The translations under genes and the position numbers were made by a program. From JBIOHP01 sp044449065 (GTDB taxonomy: Bacteria; Bacteroidota; Ignavibacteria; UBA10030; SZUA-254): 28,867 bases of DNA. Shown here piece by piece: positions 16,922-25,394 of this stretch. Numbering within the stretch: the first letter of the stretch is position 1; each line of letters opens with the position of its first letter. The stretch spans positions 1 through 28,867 of the forward strand of contig JBIOHP010000038.1 of the NCBI GenBank assembly GCA_044449065.1, written 5' to 3'. Under the pieces are notes generated by a model. The model had not been told where the DNA came from. It saw only the letters and a program-made list of their open reading frames with translations, and did no database searches.

Positions 16922-16938
16922 CAAGAGATAAGCAGACA

Positions 16939-18810
16939 ATGAAACCCGAGTTTGATCACGAAGATAAACACAAGCATCTCAACCTGCCGCTGCAGAATGA
17001 GAAGAGAGGGCGGTTAAAAATCGTCCTCGTCGGCAATCCTAATGTCGGGAAATCGCTCATCTTCAATCGATTAAGCGGCATGCACGTCGAGGTTTCCAAC
17101 TTTCCGGGCACAACAGTCGAATTAATCAAAGGCGAATTTGAAAAATATGATCTCTATGACACGCCGGGAATATACGGCATCTCGTCGTTCAATGAAGAAG
17201 AGTGCGTAGCGCGCGATATCATTCTGGGGGCGGATATCATTATTAATGTGGTTGATTCAATGCACCTTGAGCGCGATCTTTTTCTTACCCAGCAGGTTAT
17301 CGATACTGGAAAGAAAGTTGTCGTTCTCTTAAACTTCATGGATGAAGTGGCGAAAAATCATGTAAAGATAGATTTTGAGATGCTGGGCAAATTCATGGGT
17401 GTTCAAATAATACCCTTCACTGCAGCCGATGGAAAAGGGTTCGAGAAACTATCCGGGGCGGTGGAACTTGCCCGTCAGGGAACCCAGCGGGAAGAACTTC
17501 ATTCAATGCTGCACTACCTGCTCAATAGGGTGGGATCGCAGGCGGAAGCTCTTTTGATCGCGGAGGGAGATCATATCATCGCTGAACGACACGGTGTTGC
17601 CAGGGGGATGCAAAGGGATAAAATATACATCGACCGCCGAAACCGCGTCAATTATATAATCGATAACGTTGTGATTGATGTTTCAGGGAAACGGCAACTA
17701 TCTGAATACCTTGGACGGTGGTGCATTCGGCCCATTACCGGTGTTCCAATTCTCCTGCTGGCGTTATACATGATGTATTTGTTTGTTGGAAAATTTGTTG
17801 CGCAAGAACTAGTCGGTTATACCGAGGGTATACTTGGTAAAACAATTTGGGAACCCTGGCTGAGGCATACCATCGGATCATTTATCCCGGAATCGACCTG
17901 GCTCTATACGCTGCTTCTGGGCGAGTTCGGCGTCATCACCATGACAACAACCTATCTCATTTTTTTATTGCTGCCGCTCGTGATCGCATTTTATATCACG
18001 TTATCGTTGATGGAAGACAGCGGTTATCTTCCCCGGCTTGCTACGATGGTCGATAAAAGTTTATCAGGTTTAGGATTGAATGGGAAGGCGGTAATACCGT
18101 TGATCCTCGGTTTCGGATGTGTAACATCGGCGACCATTACCACGAGGATGTTAGGAACAGAACGCGAAAAAACGATAGCGACGACGATTCTTCAATTTGC
18201 CATTCCCTGTTCCGCCCAGCTCGCTGTCATCGCTGCGTTGCTTGCCGGCGCGGGATTCGGACCTATGTTGATATATATCAGCGTGATACTGGCTGTCCTC
18301 ATCGCAATCGGCACCATATTGAATAATCTGATCGGCGGAAGATCAGAACCGTTGCTCCTTGATTTGCCTACTATGCGTTTGCCCCGTGCGAGGAACGTTT
18401 TGCGAAAAACACTGTACCGGACTACTCACTTCATGATGGAGGCGTCATTGTGGTTTTTTATCGGTGCCCTTGGGGTTGGCGTTGCGCAAATGACCGGTGC
18501 GCTGCAATATGTAACGAACCTGCTTGTCCCGTTAACCACACACTGGCTTCAACTTCCCCCGCAAGCTGCAACGGCATTTGTCATGGGTATTGTCCGGCGT
18601 GATTTTGGCGCCGCCGGTTTGTACCAGCTCTCATTGACGCCGATGCAGATTACCGTTGCTCTCGTCACCATTACTCTCTTTGTTCCGTGTATTGCTTCCT
18701 TAATGGTTATGATGAAAGAGCGCGGAGTCAAAGAAGGAATGATTATCTGGGTTGGAACATGGGTGGCGGGTTTTGCTGTCGGTGGTTTCGTTTCTCATTT
18801 AGTGATGTAG
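16939..18810 (+). CDS. feoB: Ferrous iron transport protein B (short type, altered core motif)
   Basis: A 623-aa Fe2+ permease of the inner membrane, shorter than the 700-770 aa of many FeoB proteins. The N-terminal GTPase has G1 GNPNVGKS (32-39), G3 DTPG (74-77) and G4 NFMD (132-135), preceded by a His-rich tail (DHEDKHKHLN). From about residue 265 come the two Gate-type membrane halves. Where FeoB usually reads GFGCNVPA, this one reads GFGCVTSATITTR (C394), and the usual PCSARL reads PCSAQL. The cysteine is kept, but the pore-lining neighbours differ. A start at 16897 would overlap feoA; the ATG at 16939 is preferred, and its ribosome-binding site is weak. A Cys-rich miniprotein follows after 4 bases. 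Confidence 0.93.
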   Translation: MKPEFDHEDKHKHLNLPLQNEKRGRLKIVLVGNPNVGKSLIFNRLSGMHVEVSNFPGTTVELIKGEFEKYDLYDTPGIYGISSFNEEECVARDIILGADIIINVVDSMHLERDLFLTQQVIDTGKKVVVLLNFMDEVAKNHVKIDFEMLGKFMGVQIIPFTAADGKGFEKLSGAVELARQGTQREELHSMLHYLLNRVGSQAEALLIAEGDHIIAERHGVARGMQRDKIYIDRRNRVNYIIDNVVIDVSGKRQLSEYLGRWCIRPITGVPILLLALYMMYLFVGKFVAQELVGYTEGILGKTIWEPWLRHTIGSFIPESTWLYTLLLGEFGVITMTTTYLIFLLLPLVIAFYITLSLMEDSGYLPRLATMVDKSLSGLGLNGKAVIPLILGFGCVTSATITTRMLGTEREKTIATTILQFAIPCSAQLAVIAALLAGAGFGPMLIYISVILAVLIAIGTILNNLIGGRSEPLLLDLPTMRLPRARNVLRKTLYRTTHFMMEASLWFFIGALGVGVAQMTGALQYVTNLLVPLTTHWLQLPPQAATAFVMGIVRRDFGAAGLYQLSLTPMQITVALVTITLFVPCIASLMVMMKERGVKEGMIIWVGTWVAGFAVGGFVSHLVM

Positions 18811-18814
18811 AGAA

Positions 18815-19012
18815 ATGTCGGCAACTGAAACATCTCGTCTTTCATTAGAAGAAAAACTCCTCTCCGAAACGCGTGTATGTCCAAATTGTTCGTTCCAGGT
18901 CCCTTCGCCCTTCGTCGAAAAATGTCCTCGTTGTTTCACTAAAGTACCTTCAGTTCCGGTTTCTTGTCCGGGTTGCATCCACCGTATTACCTGTCCCGTA
19001 GCTAAGAAGTAA
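18815..19012 (+). CDS. Zinc-ribbon miniprotein encoded behind feoB
   Basis: A 65-aa protein whose ATG lies 4 bases after the feoB stop, so it is almost surely co-expressed with the iron transporter. It has CPNC (C22, C25) and CPRC (C37, C40), which together make a classical four-Cys zinc ribbon or rubredoxin-like knuckle pair, then CPGC (C51, C54) and C60 close to the end. There is no membrane segment or signal peptide. Small Cys-rich partners such as FeoC or FeoB-associated Cys-rich proteins occur in other Feo operons, but this sequence does not resemble FeoC clearly. It might sense iron or redox state, or regulate FeoB. No function is proven. Confidence 0.8.
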   Translation: MSATETSRLSLEEKLLSETRVCPNCSFQVPSPFVEKCPRCFTKVPSVPVSCPGCIHRITCPVAKK

Positions 19013-19507
19013 TTTCCTGCCATAGCTCGCAGAGTTTGTAAAAAGAAGTTATAGACAGCTTCACCTTATCGCGCCGTGGGACTGCCGATTTATTCGTTCA
19101 GAGGCGTAATTTCCCCGGTCACGTCAATTTGTGAAGATTCCGAGCTCGCCGGAATCACAATTTAGAATTTTCATAGCATCTGTTCAAGGTGGGAACGCAT
19201 CTCTCAAATCTCGTGTTAAAATTAACGATCAATTTAATCCTTAACGATGCATTAAAAAATTTAGATTGCTATTTGTTTTGAAAATTAAATTGTTACAGAA
19301 TGTGTCCAACATCACTATTCTCAAAATTGAGAGAACGAGTCCCTCTCACCGATGGTTTATGCATATCATATTTATGTTAAGAAATTGTTATGAATATTAA
19401 ATTTTCATCATATCGATTAATCCCTTGATTTTTAACTTGAATACTCTAAATTTATAATGGTACCTAATAGTATAAAATGATCCGATTCATATATAGGAGA
19501 TATACGT
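19013..19507. other. Long AT-rich intergenic region
   Basis: This stretch of 495 bases holds no convincing gene. A hairpin gattccg (19136-19142) / cggaatc (19150-19156), flanked by ttgtga and cacaa, may end the feo transcript, though no T-run follows. The right half is very AT-rich and leads into the promoter candidate for the secreted-protein gene. No tRNA or known riboswitch is recognised. Confidence 0.5.
19425..19458 (+). promoter_or_regulatory. Candidate promoter of the secreted multidomain protein gene
   Basis: TTG (19425-19427) is followed after exactly 19 bases by TAAATTTA (19447-19454), close to the Bacteroidota-type pattern TTG-N19-TAnnTTTG. Overlapping it is a sigma-70-like pair, TTTAAC (19431-19436) and a perfect TATAAT (19453-19458) spaced by 16. 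Either reading puts the transcript start about 40 bases before the ATG at 19508, and tataggag provides the ribosome-binding site. Confidence 0.4.
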
Positions 19508-22500
19508 ATGGCAAATTACTTTAAGATAGGGAGTGTAATTGTGGTGTTGTTGCTTTTGGCGGCATTGCTAACGATAGTTCAGGCACAACCGAGAGAGTTG
19601 CAGGGTGGATACTTTGCGGGACGTGTATTTTTATTCTGGCGCCACCAGCACAATTCTAATCCCAGCTCATATAAAGTTTACAGAGAGGGACCGAGTGAGA
19701 GTGCATTTTCTGTAATCGGCACGCCGACGATAGCAATGTTTCAAGATTCAAATGTGACGCCTAGCCAGGCGTATCAATATTATGTTACCGAGATAGATAC
19801 TACGGAAAGCTCGCCCTCCGAAACTCTTACAGTACATACAACGCCGCGTCCTCCGAGTCCTCCCGCAGAACTTGAAGGAGAAGTTTCTGACAGCACACTG
19901 GCGATGCTTCAATGGCAGCCTCCGGAATCGCATGACTCTATACTCTATTATAAAGTGTACCGGGCAGTTTTGCCCGAAACAATATTATCCGCCTTCGATT
20001 CCGTAACACAAACGAACGATAGCGATAAATCCTTTAATGTTCATTCGCCCACGTTATATGCTGTAACTGCGGTCTATCAGACGGGACCTACAGAAAGCCG
20101 TTTCTCAAATATCATTCTTCTTCCGCATCAACATGATGGTCATGGTGGAAACCCCGGCGCGCTGCAATTTACGTCTACGCCGCCGGAGAGCGTCCAGGTT
20201 GGTCAATTATATCAGTACCACCCCGTAGTACAAACAACTCCGCCAAACCTGCACGTCTGTTTCTCGTTCGAAGGTCCGCATACGATGACCCAGGATTCCA
20301 CGGGCACTCTTACCTGGACTCCCGATCAAGCGGGAATATTTGAAGTCCAATTGAACGCAAGAATTTGTGATACAGTGGAAGGCGAAGCGGAGCAGCATTT
20401 TAACATCCTGGTATTTTCAGGCAACCCGGGTAGTATATCGGGCACCGTTCAGGATCAATCAAGCCACGGGATAGGCGGCGTGACTATTAAGTTATTTGAT
20501 GTTGGACAGGAAGATTTTGGAATGAGAACCATGACTGATTCGACCGGTCATTACAGTTTTCCGGCTGTCAATCCGTCAATGTATTACATCCGCGCACGAT
20601 CCGATAGCGGAGGTTTTGCCCCGCAATGGTATAGTGGCGCAACCAACATCGCCAGCGCAACTCAGGTAACTGTTCCACCCGGAGGTTCGGTAGTTGCAAA
20701 CTTTACACTTCTGCCGGCAGATTCAACCGGTCCGCTTTTCACCATCTCCGGTGTTGTATCCGACACAGGGGGGACGCATCTTGGCGGAGCGAAAGTGATG
20801 GTATTTTTTGTCTCTCCACCAGGCCATGATAATAACCAGTTCGATGACGGCGACCATCAACGCGATCATGACGCAGTCCAGACCGGCTCCACCGATCAGA
20901 ATGGAAACTATTCCCTCAAAGTACCTGCCGGTAATTATATCGTCGGAGCGTTTGACGATGGTTATTTGCCGCAATTCTGGGATCACAAGTCGTCTCCTCT
21001 TGAGGCGACGTCAATTGCGCTTCAAGGCGATACTGGAAATATCAATTTTAATTTAAAACCCATTGGAACGGGACATGGCATTATCACCGGCACTATTTTT
21101 AGCGCTGCGGATAGTTCTCGCCTGCGATCGCTCGTGATAGGGTTCCAGCGAACAGCTCCTGATTCCGGGTTCACAGGATTTTCAACCTCCGTCCACGCCG
21201 ATTCAACCGGCAATTACTCGCTTCGCGGTCTTCCTCCCGGATATTATGTGGTGCTTGCTGTTCCGAGGGGAGAATTTATACCAACCTTCTATAACAGTGC
21301 CGGTGGAACGGTATTTCACGACAGCGCTCTTGCCGTTGCCTCCAACAATGATTCAACGGGCGGCATCAATATTTATGCGCAACGCGATTCTGTCGATGGA
21401 CTTAACGATCTCTCGGGTGATGTTGATTCTGATACCTCCCACGGATCGAGCGGCAGACAGACCAATTCGCTCTCCCCACTTGCTGGCGTGATTGTGACTA
21501 TTACTTCTGTGGGCTCAAACACTCCCTTATTGAGCGGGATTACGGGCACAGATGGAAGCTACAATATTGCCGGTCTGGGCACGGGTAACTTTAATGTCTA
21601 CTTCCAGGCGCCCGGCAAAACGACTACAAGTGTTTTAGCGGGGATTGTTTATTCCAATAATACGCCCACCACTACCACACTTAATGCGGTACTAACGAAT
21701 TCCGGTGGTCCGATTCTCCCCGGCTTGATGAATGTTCAACAGGGATGGAATCTGGTTTCGGATCCCGTGCAAGGCAATACTACCAATGTGGCTGCGATAT
21801 TCCCAACCGCGATATCAGCTGCATACCAGTATGATCCATCTACCGGGTACGCCGGTGTGTTGCAATTTAATTATGGTCAGGGATATTGGTTGAAATTCTT
21901 TAGCGCCCAGGGATTAAATCCTGCAGGTAGTCAACGCACGAGCCAGACGATCAATGTTAAAGCGGGATGGAATTTAATCGGTTCATTATCAGCGCCGGTT
22001 GATATTACGACCATAACGACGAATCCATCCGGTATGATACATTCGCCTTATTTTGGTTATTCTCATGGATATAAGAATGCTGTTTCTCTCGTTCCCGGCA
22101 TGGGATATTGGGTAAAAGTTACTTCAGATGGATCAATCACCATGAATGCTGCAGGATCAGCGCCCAAATCAGCGGCAGTTCATGATGATCTCTTGACGAG
22201 GTTGAACACGCTTAAGGTTACGGATGCATCCAGTAATACCCAGACACTGTATTTCGGCAGTTCCACCGGAACACAGAACCTCGAAAAATATGAATTACCG
22301 CCTGTTCCCCCAAGCGGAATATTCGACGCACGGTTCTCATCTGACCGGTTCGTTATTATTCCGTCCGACAAACAGACTGAGTATCCCATTCAAGTTCAGT
22401 CAAACTCTAAGACGCTGCATTTTGAATGGACGGTTACCGACGCCCGAAATATCTACCGTCTCACCGATGTAAAAGGTGTGATACTTGGTAAAGGAGCACT

Positions 22501-22846
22501 TTCTGGAAATGGTTCCACGGATTTAGTCGTTTCGAGCTCAACGAAGTTATATTTGAAGGTTGAATCTCACAACGTGCCGAAGGCATTTGCCCTTTATCAA
22601 AACTATCCAAATCCTTTCAATCCATCGACTGAGATTCGGTTTGATTTACCTTCGGCTTCTCCGGTCACGTTAAAGCTGTATAACGTGCTGGGACAGGAAG
22701 TGGCAACGCTTCTCAATTCTCAACCGATGGATGCGGGTGTTCAATCGCTTCATTTCGACGCATCCAAATTGTCGAGTGGAGTGTATTTTTATCGCCTTCA
22801 GGCGGGTAGCTTTACGAATACGAAGAAAATGCTTCTCTTGAAGTAA
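19508..22846 (+). CDS. Secreted multidomain protein with FN3, Ig-like and carboxypeptidase-regulatory-like domains and a T9SS sorting domain
   Basis: A 1112-aa exported protein. A signal peptide (residues 1-26, VVLLLLAALLTIVQAQ, cleavage after AQA) is followed by two fibronectin type III domains (about 28-112 and 113-205), an Ig-like putative domain (about 217-303) and several carboxypeptidase-regulatory-like repeats (about 309-720), each with a D-x-T/N-G-x-Y-S turn such as DSTGHYSF and DSTGNYSL. Two GWNL...GYW modules follow (about 738-880). The C-terminus (about 1022-1112) has ALYQNYPNPFNPSTEIRFDLP, VLGQEVATL, GVYFYRL and MLLLK, the type-A sorting signal of type IX secretion. It is therefore probably delivered to the cell surface or medium, perhaps for adhesion. 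No catalytic domain is visible. A strong terminator follows. Confidence 0.9.
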   Translation: MANYFKIGSVIVVLLLLAALLTIVQAQPRELQGGYFAGRVFLFWRHQHNSNPSSYKVYREGPSESAFSVIGTPTIAMFQDSNVTPSQAYQYYVTEIDTTESSPSETLTVHTTPRPPSPPAELEGEVSDSTLAMLQWQPPESHDSILYYKVYRAVLPETILSAFDSVTQTNDSDKSFNVHSPTLYAVTAVYQTGPTESRFSNIILLPHQHDGHGGNPGALQFTSTPPESVQVGQLYQYHPVVQTTPPNLHVCFSFEGPHTMTQDSTGTLTWTPDQAGIFEVQLNARICDTVEGEAEQHFNILVFSGNPGSISGTVQDQSSHGIGGVTIKLFDVGQEDFGMRTMTDSTGHYSFPAVNPSMYYIRARSDSGGFAPQWYSGATNIASATQVTVPPGGSVVANFTLLPADSTGPLFTISGVVSDTGGTHLGGAKVMVFFVSPPGHDNNQFDDGDHQRDHDAVQTGSTDQNGNYSLKVPAGNYIVGAFDDGYLPQFWDHKSSPLEATSIALQGDTGNINFNLKPIGTGHGIITGTIFSAADSSRLRSLVIGFQRTAPDSGFTGFSTSVHADSTGNYSLRGLPPGYYVVLAVPRGEFIPTFYNSAGGTVFHDSALAVASNNDSTGGINIYAQRDSVDGLNDLSGDVDSDTSHGSSGRQTNSLSPLAGVIVTITSVGSNTPLLSGITGTDGSYNIAGLGTGNFNVYFQAPGKTTTSVLAGIVYSNNTPTTTTLNAVLTNSGGPILPGLMNVQQGWNLVSDPVQGNTTNVAAIFPTAISAAYQYDPSTGYAGVLQFNYGQGYWLKFFSAQGLNPAGSQRTSQTINVKAGWNLIGSLSAPVDITTITTNPSGMIHSPYFGYSHGYKNAVSLVPGMGYWVKVTSDGSITMNAAGSAPKSAAVHDDLLTRLNTLKVTDASSNTQTLYFGSSTGTQNLEKYELPPVPPSGIFDARFSSDRFVIIPSDKQTEYPIQVQSNSKTLHFEWTVTDARNIYRLTDVKGVILGKGALSGNGSTDLVVSSSTKLYLKVESHNVPKAFALYQNYPNPFNPSTEIRFDLPSASPVTLKLYNVLGQEVATLLNSQPMDAGVQSLHFDASKLSSGVYFYRLQAGSFTNTKKMLLLK

Positions 22847-22870
22847 GATCCGGTCATATCCATAAATCTC

Positions 22871-22909
22871 AAAGCCGTTCCCGGTTATAATATCGGGAAC
22901 GGCTTTTTT
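22871..22909 (+). terminator. Rho-independent terminator after the secreted-protein gene
   Basis: A perfect 13-bp stem, aaagccgttcccg (22871-22883) and cgggaacggcttt (22894-22906), with a 10-base AT-rich loop, runs into a T-tract ending at 22909. It begins 25 bases after the stop codon. This is the clearest terminator in the window; the A-run on the left arm would let it work in both directions. Confidence 0.95.
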
Positions 22910-23028
22910 GTTATTACGGCAATACTACACTTTGGAGGTGTTTCCGTTTGTTAACCATTCCCACCTGTCATTCGTTTTATAGATAAATTTAGATATTTAT
23001 GTTTATACTTTAAGAGAAGGAGAATTGC

Positions 23029-23520
23029 ATGGAAGAATCCACTTATGGCGCACTAATGATTCTTGTCGTCTTCGGAGCATTTTTACTAACTGGATGGCTG
23101 CTCTGGTTAATTTTTAAAAGAAATCAGCTTATTTTGAAGACGAGGTTTCAAAAACAAGACGTTTTCAATAAAATGATCGATAAATTTTCGAGCTCGGAAG
23201 CATTTATTGACTTCCTAAAGACCGATCAGGCGAAAAATATTATGGATTTTCCACAACCAAATGGCGTCAACCCACTCAACCGGGTTATTGTATTGGCGAC
23301 GATTGGCGTCTTGTTGATCTTTATTGGTATTGGATTCTATATCAACGCAAATTCTCTCCGGGGCGAAACAGACATTCATTACGTGTATAATATGAAATCG
23401 TATTATTTTGATGCCTATATGGCGATTGCATTGGGAATCGGTTCACTCGTTGCTTCGTTTATAGCATACACCCTGGGTGTAAAATGGAATTTATTCGATA
23501 AAAAATCCGATAAAAGATAG
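23029..23520 (+). CDS. Membrane protein preceding an ECF sigma factor
   Basis: A 163-aa integral membrane protein. Three transmembrane segments are visible: about 6-30 (ALMILVVFGAFLLTGWLLWLI), about 85-107 (VIVLATIGVLLIFIGIGFYI) and about 130-152 (YMAIALGIGSLVASFIAYTLG). Between the first two is a charged cytoplasmic-type stretch of about 50 residues. Many Bacteroidota ECF loci carry a DUF6249-like membrane protein beside the sigma factor, and this gene could belong to that kind, but I cannot confirm the family. A strong aaggag lies 6 bases before the ATG. The sigma-factor gene starts 54 bases downstream in the same direction. Confidence 0.8.
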   Translation: MEESTYGALMILVVFGAFLLTGWLLWLIFKRNQLILKTRFQKQDVFNKMIDKFSSSEAFIDFLKTDQAKNIMDFPQPNGVNPLNRVIVLATIGVLLIFIGIGFYINANSLRGETDIHYVYNMKSYYFDAYMAIALGIGSLVASFIAYTLGVKWNLFDKKSDKR

Positions 23521-23574
23521 AGTCCATGCGAATATGGTATTTCGGTTATTTATCGCTTATCCTGTATTTCAATA

Positions 23575-24072
23575 ATGGATGAATCAACTTTCCGTCAATT
23601 TTACGATGCGACTCAAAAGGAACTGTGGGCGTATATCCGAAGAATGACAGGAGATGAATCTTTAGCAAGCGATTTTGCGCAGGACGCCTACATTCGATTT
23701 TATAATTCGAGCGGAAGGGAATTGCATTCATCGAAGTGGAAGGCATATCTCTATCGCGTAGCAACTAATATAGTATATGATCATTGGCGCCGAAATAAGA
23801 GATTGAAAGAACTGACTGATGTTCTGGATAAACGAAATTCCATGAACCATCAGGATGATTATATAATTACTCATGATATCGGAGAAGCGTTCGAACAACT
23901 TACACCACAACAGCGATCATTGTTGTGGCTTGCGTATGTTGACGAGTACAAACATAAAGAAATTGCAGAAATATTGAATTTAAGCGGGAAGAGTATTCGT
24001 GTATTACTCTTCCGGGCGAAACAACGATTTATTGCTATTCTTGAAAAATGCGAATATCATCCGGAGAAGTAG
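23575..24072 (+). CDS. ECF-family RNA polymerase sigma factor
   Basis: A 165-aa extracytoplasmic-function sigma factor with only regions 2 and 4. Region 2 includes ASDFAQDAYIRFY (DxxQ helix that binds core polymerase) and WKAYLYRVATNIVYDHWRR (-10 recognition). Region 4 includes LTPQQRSLLWLAYVDEYKHKEIAEILNLS followed by GKSIRVLLFRAKQRF, the helix-turn-helix that reads the -35 element. The start has no Shine-Dalgarno sequence; an A/T-rich leader precedes it, as in the CoA-transferase gene. The anti-sigma-like gene begins 2 bases after the stop, so the pair is translationally linked. The signal and the target promoters are unknown. Confidence 0.93.
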   Translation: MDESTFRQFYDATQKELWAYIRRMTGDESLASDFAQDAYIRFYNSSGRELHSSKWKAYLYRVATNIVYDHWRRNKRLKELTDVLDKRNSMNHQDDYIITHDIGEAFEQLTPQQRSLLWLAYVDEYKHKEIAEILNLSGKSIRVLLFRAKQRFIAILEKCEYHPEK

Positions 24073-24074
24073 GT

Positions 24075-24542
24075 ATGGAACTGACGACGTGTGAACATGA
24101 AGCTGAAGTTATATCGGCTGTGAAAATGAAAACCCTGGCAGGCGAGCTCGGCATTCATGCCGCTCAATGTTCTGTGTGTGAACAGGCAATTCAAATTACC
24201 GGCGTAATGGGAGATATAGCATTAACGACTATACAAAATGGTTCTCCTATGCCCAATTTTCAATTTATCTGGTTGAAATCGCAATATACCCGCCGGGAGA
24301 AAGATCTTTCGCTGGTTGAACTCATCGCATTGCTGGTGAGCTCGTTGATTGCGGCGGTTGTCTCTGCTTTCATCGTTCTGAATAAATATGGGGACGGGTT
24401 CGATAAATTTATTCAAACCATCTTCCAGTCAACGCATAACTGTGGAGCTGTCGTTACACTCGGATTGCCGGCTATACTCCTCTTTGGATTGGTATTCATG
24501 ATATGGTTTTTTGCTCTCGATTCGTATTTCCTGGAACGTTGA
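24075..24542 (+). CDS. ZAS-type anti-sigma factor, membrane-anchored
   Basis: A 155-aa partner of the sigma factor encoded just before it. The N-terminal part has HAAQCSVC (H-x3-C-x2-C), the zinc-binding anti-sigma signature, within an alpha-helical segment LAGELGIHAAQCSVCEQAI. The C-terminal half has two hydrophobic segments, LIALLVSSLIAAVVSAFIVL (about 85-104) and TLGLPAILLFGLVFMIWFFAL (about 132-152), so it is anchored in the inner membrane with its zinc finger in the cytoplasm. The ATG at 24075, behind ggagaagtaggt, is preferred over an in-frame start at 24048 that would overlap the sigma gene. Release of the sigma factor presumably follows a membrane or redox signal. Confidence 0.85.
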   Translation: MELTTCEHEAEVISAVKMKTLAGELGIHAAQCSVCEQAIQITGVMGDIALTTIQNGSPMPNFQFIWLKSQYTRREKDLSLVELIALLVSSLIAAVVSAFIVLNKYGDGFDKFIQTIFQSTHNCGAVVTLGLPAILLFGLVFMIWFFALDSYFLER

Positions 24543-24683
24543 AATGGAATCCGGATAGCAGTGCAGGTTCTCACGTTTATGATCCGGGGGTTTCCCCAAA
24601 TATATTTCTTGCCCAGCAACAGTTATAATTTTATATTCAATCATTATTTCTAATAAAATAACTTTAAATCAAAACCGATTTGC

Positions 24684-25112
24684 ATGATTGATTCAAAACG
24701 CTCCCACTTGATATCAAAACCCATCATACCCTATTCTTTCGTTTTGGAAAATCTTTATCCGAAAGAATTTCGGATTAAACCGATGTTCGGTTGTTTTGCC
24801 GTATACATTGGAGAAATAATTGTGTTGATGCTTCGGAAGAAAAAGGAGCATCCTTCGGATAACGGGGTATGGTTTGCGACTTCAGAAGCATATCACCGGG
24901 AATTGAGCAAATTAATGCCCTCGATACGTTCGATTAAAATTTTAGGAAAAGGTAAAACCAATTGGCAGATTATTCCCGAAAGCGGAACAGGTTTTGAATC
25001 AGACGTTCTTTCATTATGCGAATTGGTTCGGAAGGGAGATAAAAGAATCGGTCATATCCCCAGCAAGAAAAAAAATCGAGAAGCAAATTCTGAGCGATTT
25101 ATCCATCTGTGA
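24684..25112 (+). CDS. TfoX N-terminal domain-like hypothetical protein
   Basis: A 142-aa soluble protein. The region FRIKPMFGCFAVYIGEIIVLML resembles the conserved core of TfoX N-terminal domains (MFGGYGIY...), and the strand-helix order that follows (VWFATSEAYHRELSKLMPSI) is compatible with that fold, but resemblance is limited and by eye. TfoX-N proteins include competence regulators and many small proteins of unknown role. The C-terminus is basic (PSKKKNREANSER), which might bind nucleic acid. No Shine-Dalgarno sequence is visible before the ATG; the leader is A/T-rich. It stands alone, 141 bases after the anti-sigma gene and 95 bases before a small membrane peptide. Confidence 0.6.
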   Translation: MIDSKRSHLISKPIIPYSFVLENLYPKEFRIKPMFGCFAVYIGEIIVLMLRKKKEHPSDNGVWFATSEAYHRELSKLMPSIRSIKILGKGKTNWQIIPESGTGFESDVLSLCELVRKGDKRIGHIPSKKKNREANSERFIHL

Positions 25113-25207
25113 ATTGGTCACGTTGTGACGACCATCACTTTAAAATCTCTCAAAAAATTGTTATATTTACAAAGGGTTAACTATTTTCATGCACAAGGTA
25201 GGTCTTT

Positions 25208-25366
25208 ATGGCTGAGTCGGATGAACTCAAAACTATTATAAAATGGCTTGGATTTGCGGTTATTGCTGCGATTCCAATCTATGTCTTGATAAAAAAACTT
25301 AGTTCCGAATCGGATTCTGATATGTTCGATGAATCCGAGATATTTGCAGAAGAATTAGCGGATTAG
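25208..25366 (+). CDS. Small membrane protein (52 aa)
   Basis: An open frame of 52 codons with aaggtagg 5 bases before its ATG. The peptide has one hydrophobic segment (about residues 13-28, WLGFAVIAAIPIYVLI), then KK, then a strongly acidic tail (DSDMFDESEIFAEELAD). By the positive-inside rule the KK side would be cytoplasmic. The amphipathic, composition-biased layout and good ribosome-binding site favour a real gene over chance. No family is recognised. It runs towards the penicillin-binding protein gene, whose stop lies 28 bases away on the other strand. Confidence 0.55.
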   Translation: MAESDELKTIIKWLGFAVIAAIPIYVLIKKLSSESDSDMFDESEIFAEELAD

Positions 25367-25394
25367 GGCAGGTCGTTAAGCTGTACCGGAGATA

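Noticed and set aside
16897..16938. Upstream start for feoB overlapping feoA
   Set aside because: The extra residues (basic, overlapping feoA) are not FeoB-like, and an ATG at 16939 follows a normal intergenic gap.
24587..24597. A gggg-ttt-cccc hairpin after the anti-sigma gene as terminator
   Set aside because: The stem has only four pairs, the loop is 3 bases and no T-run follows.
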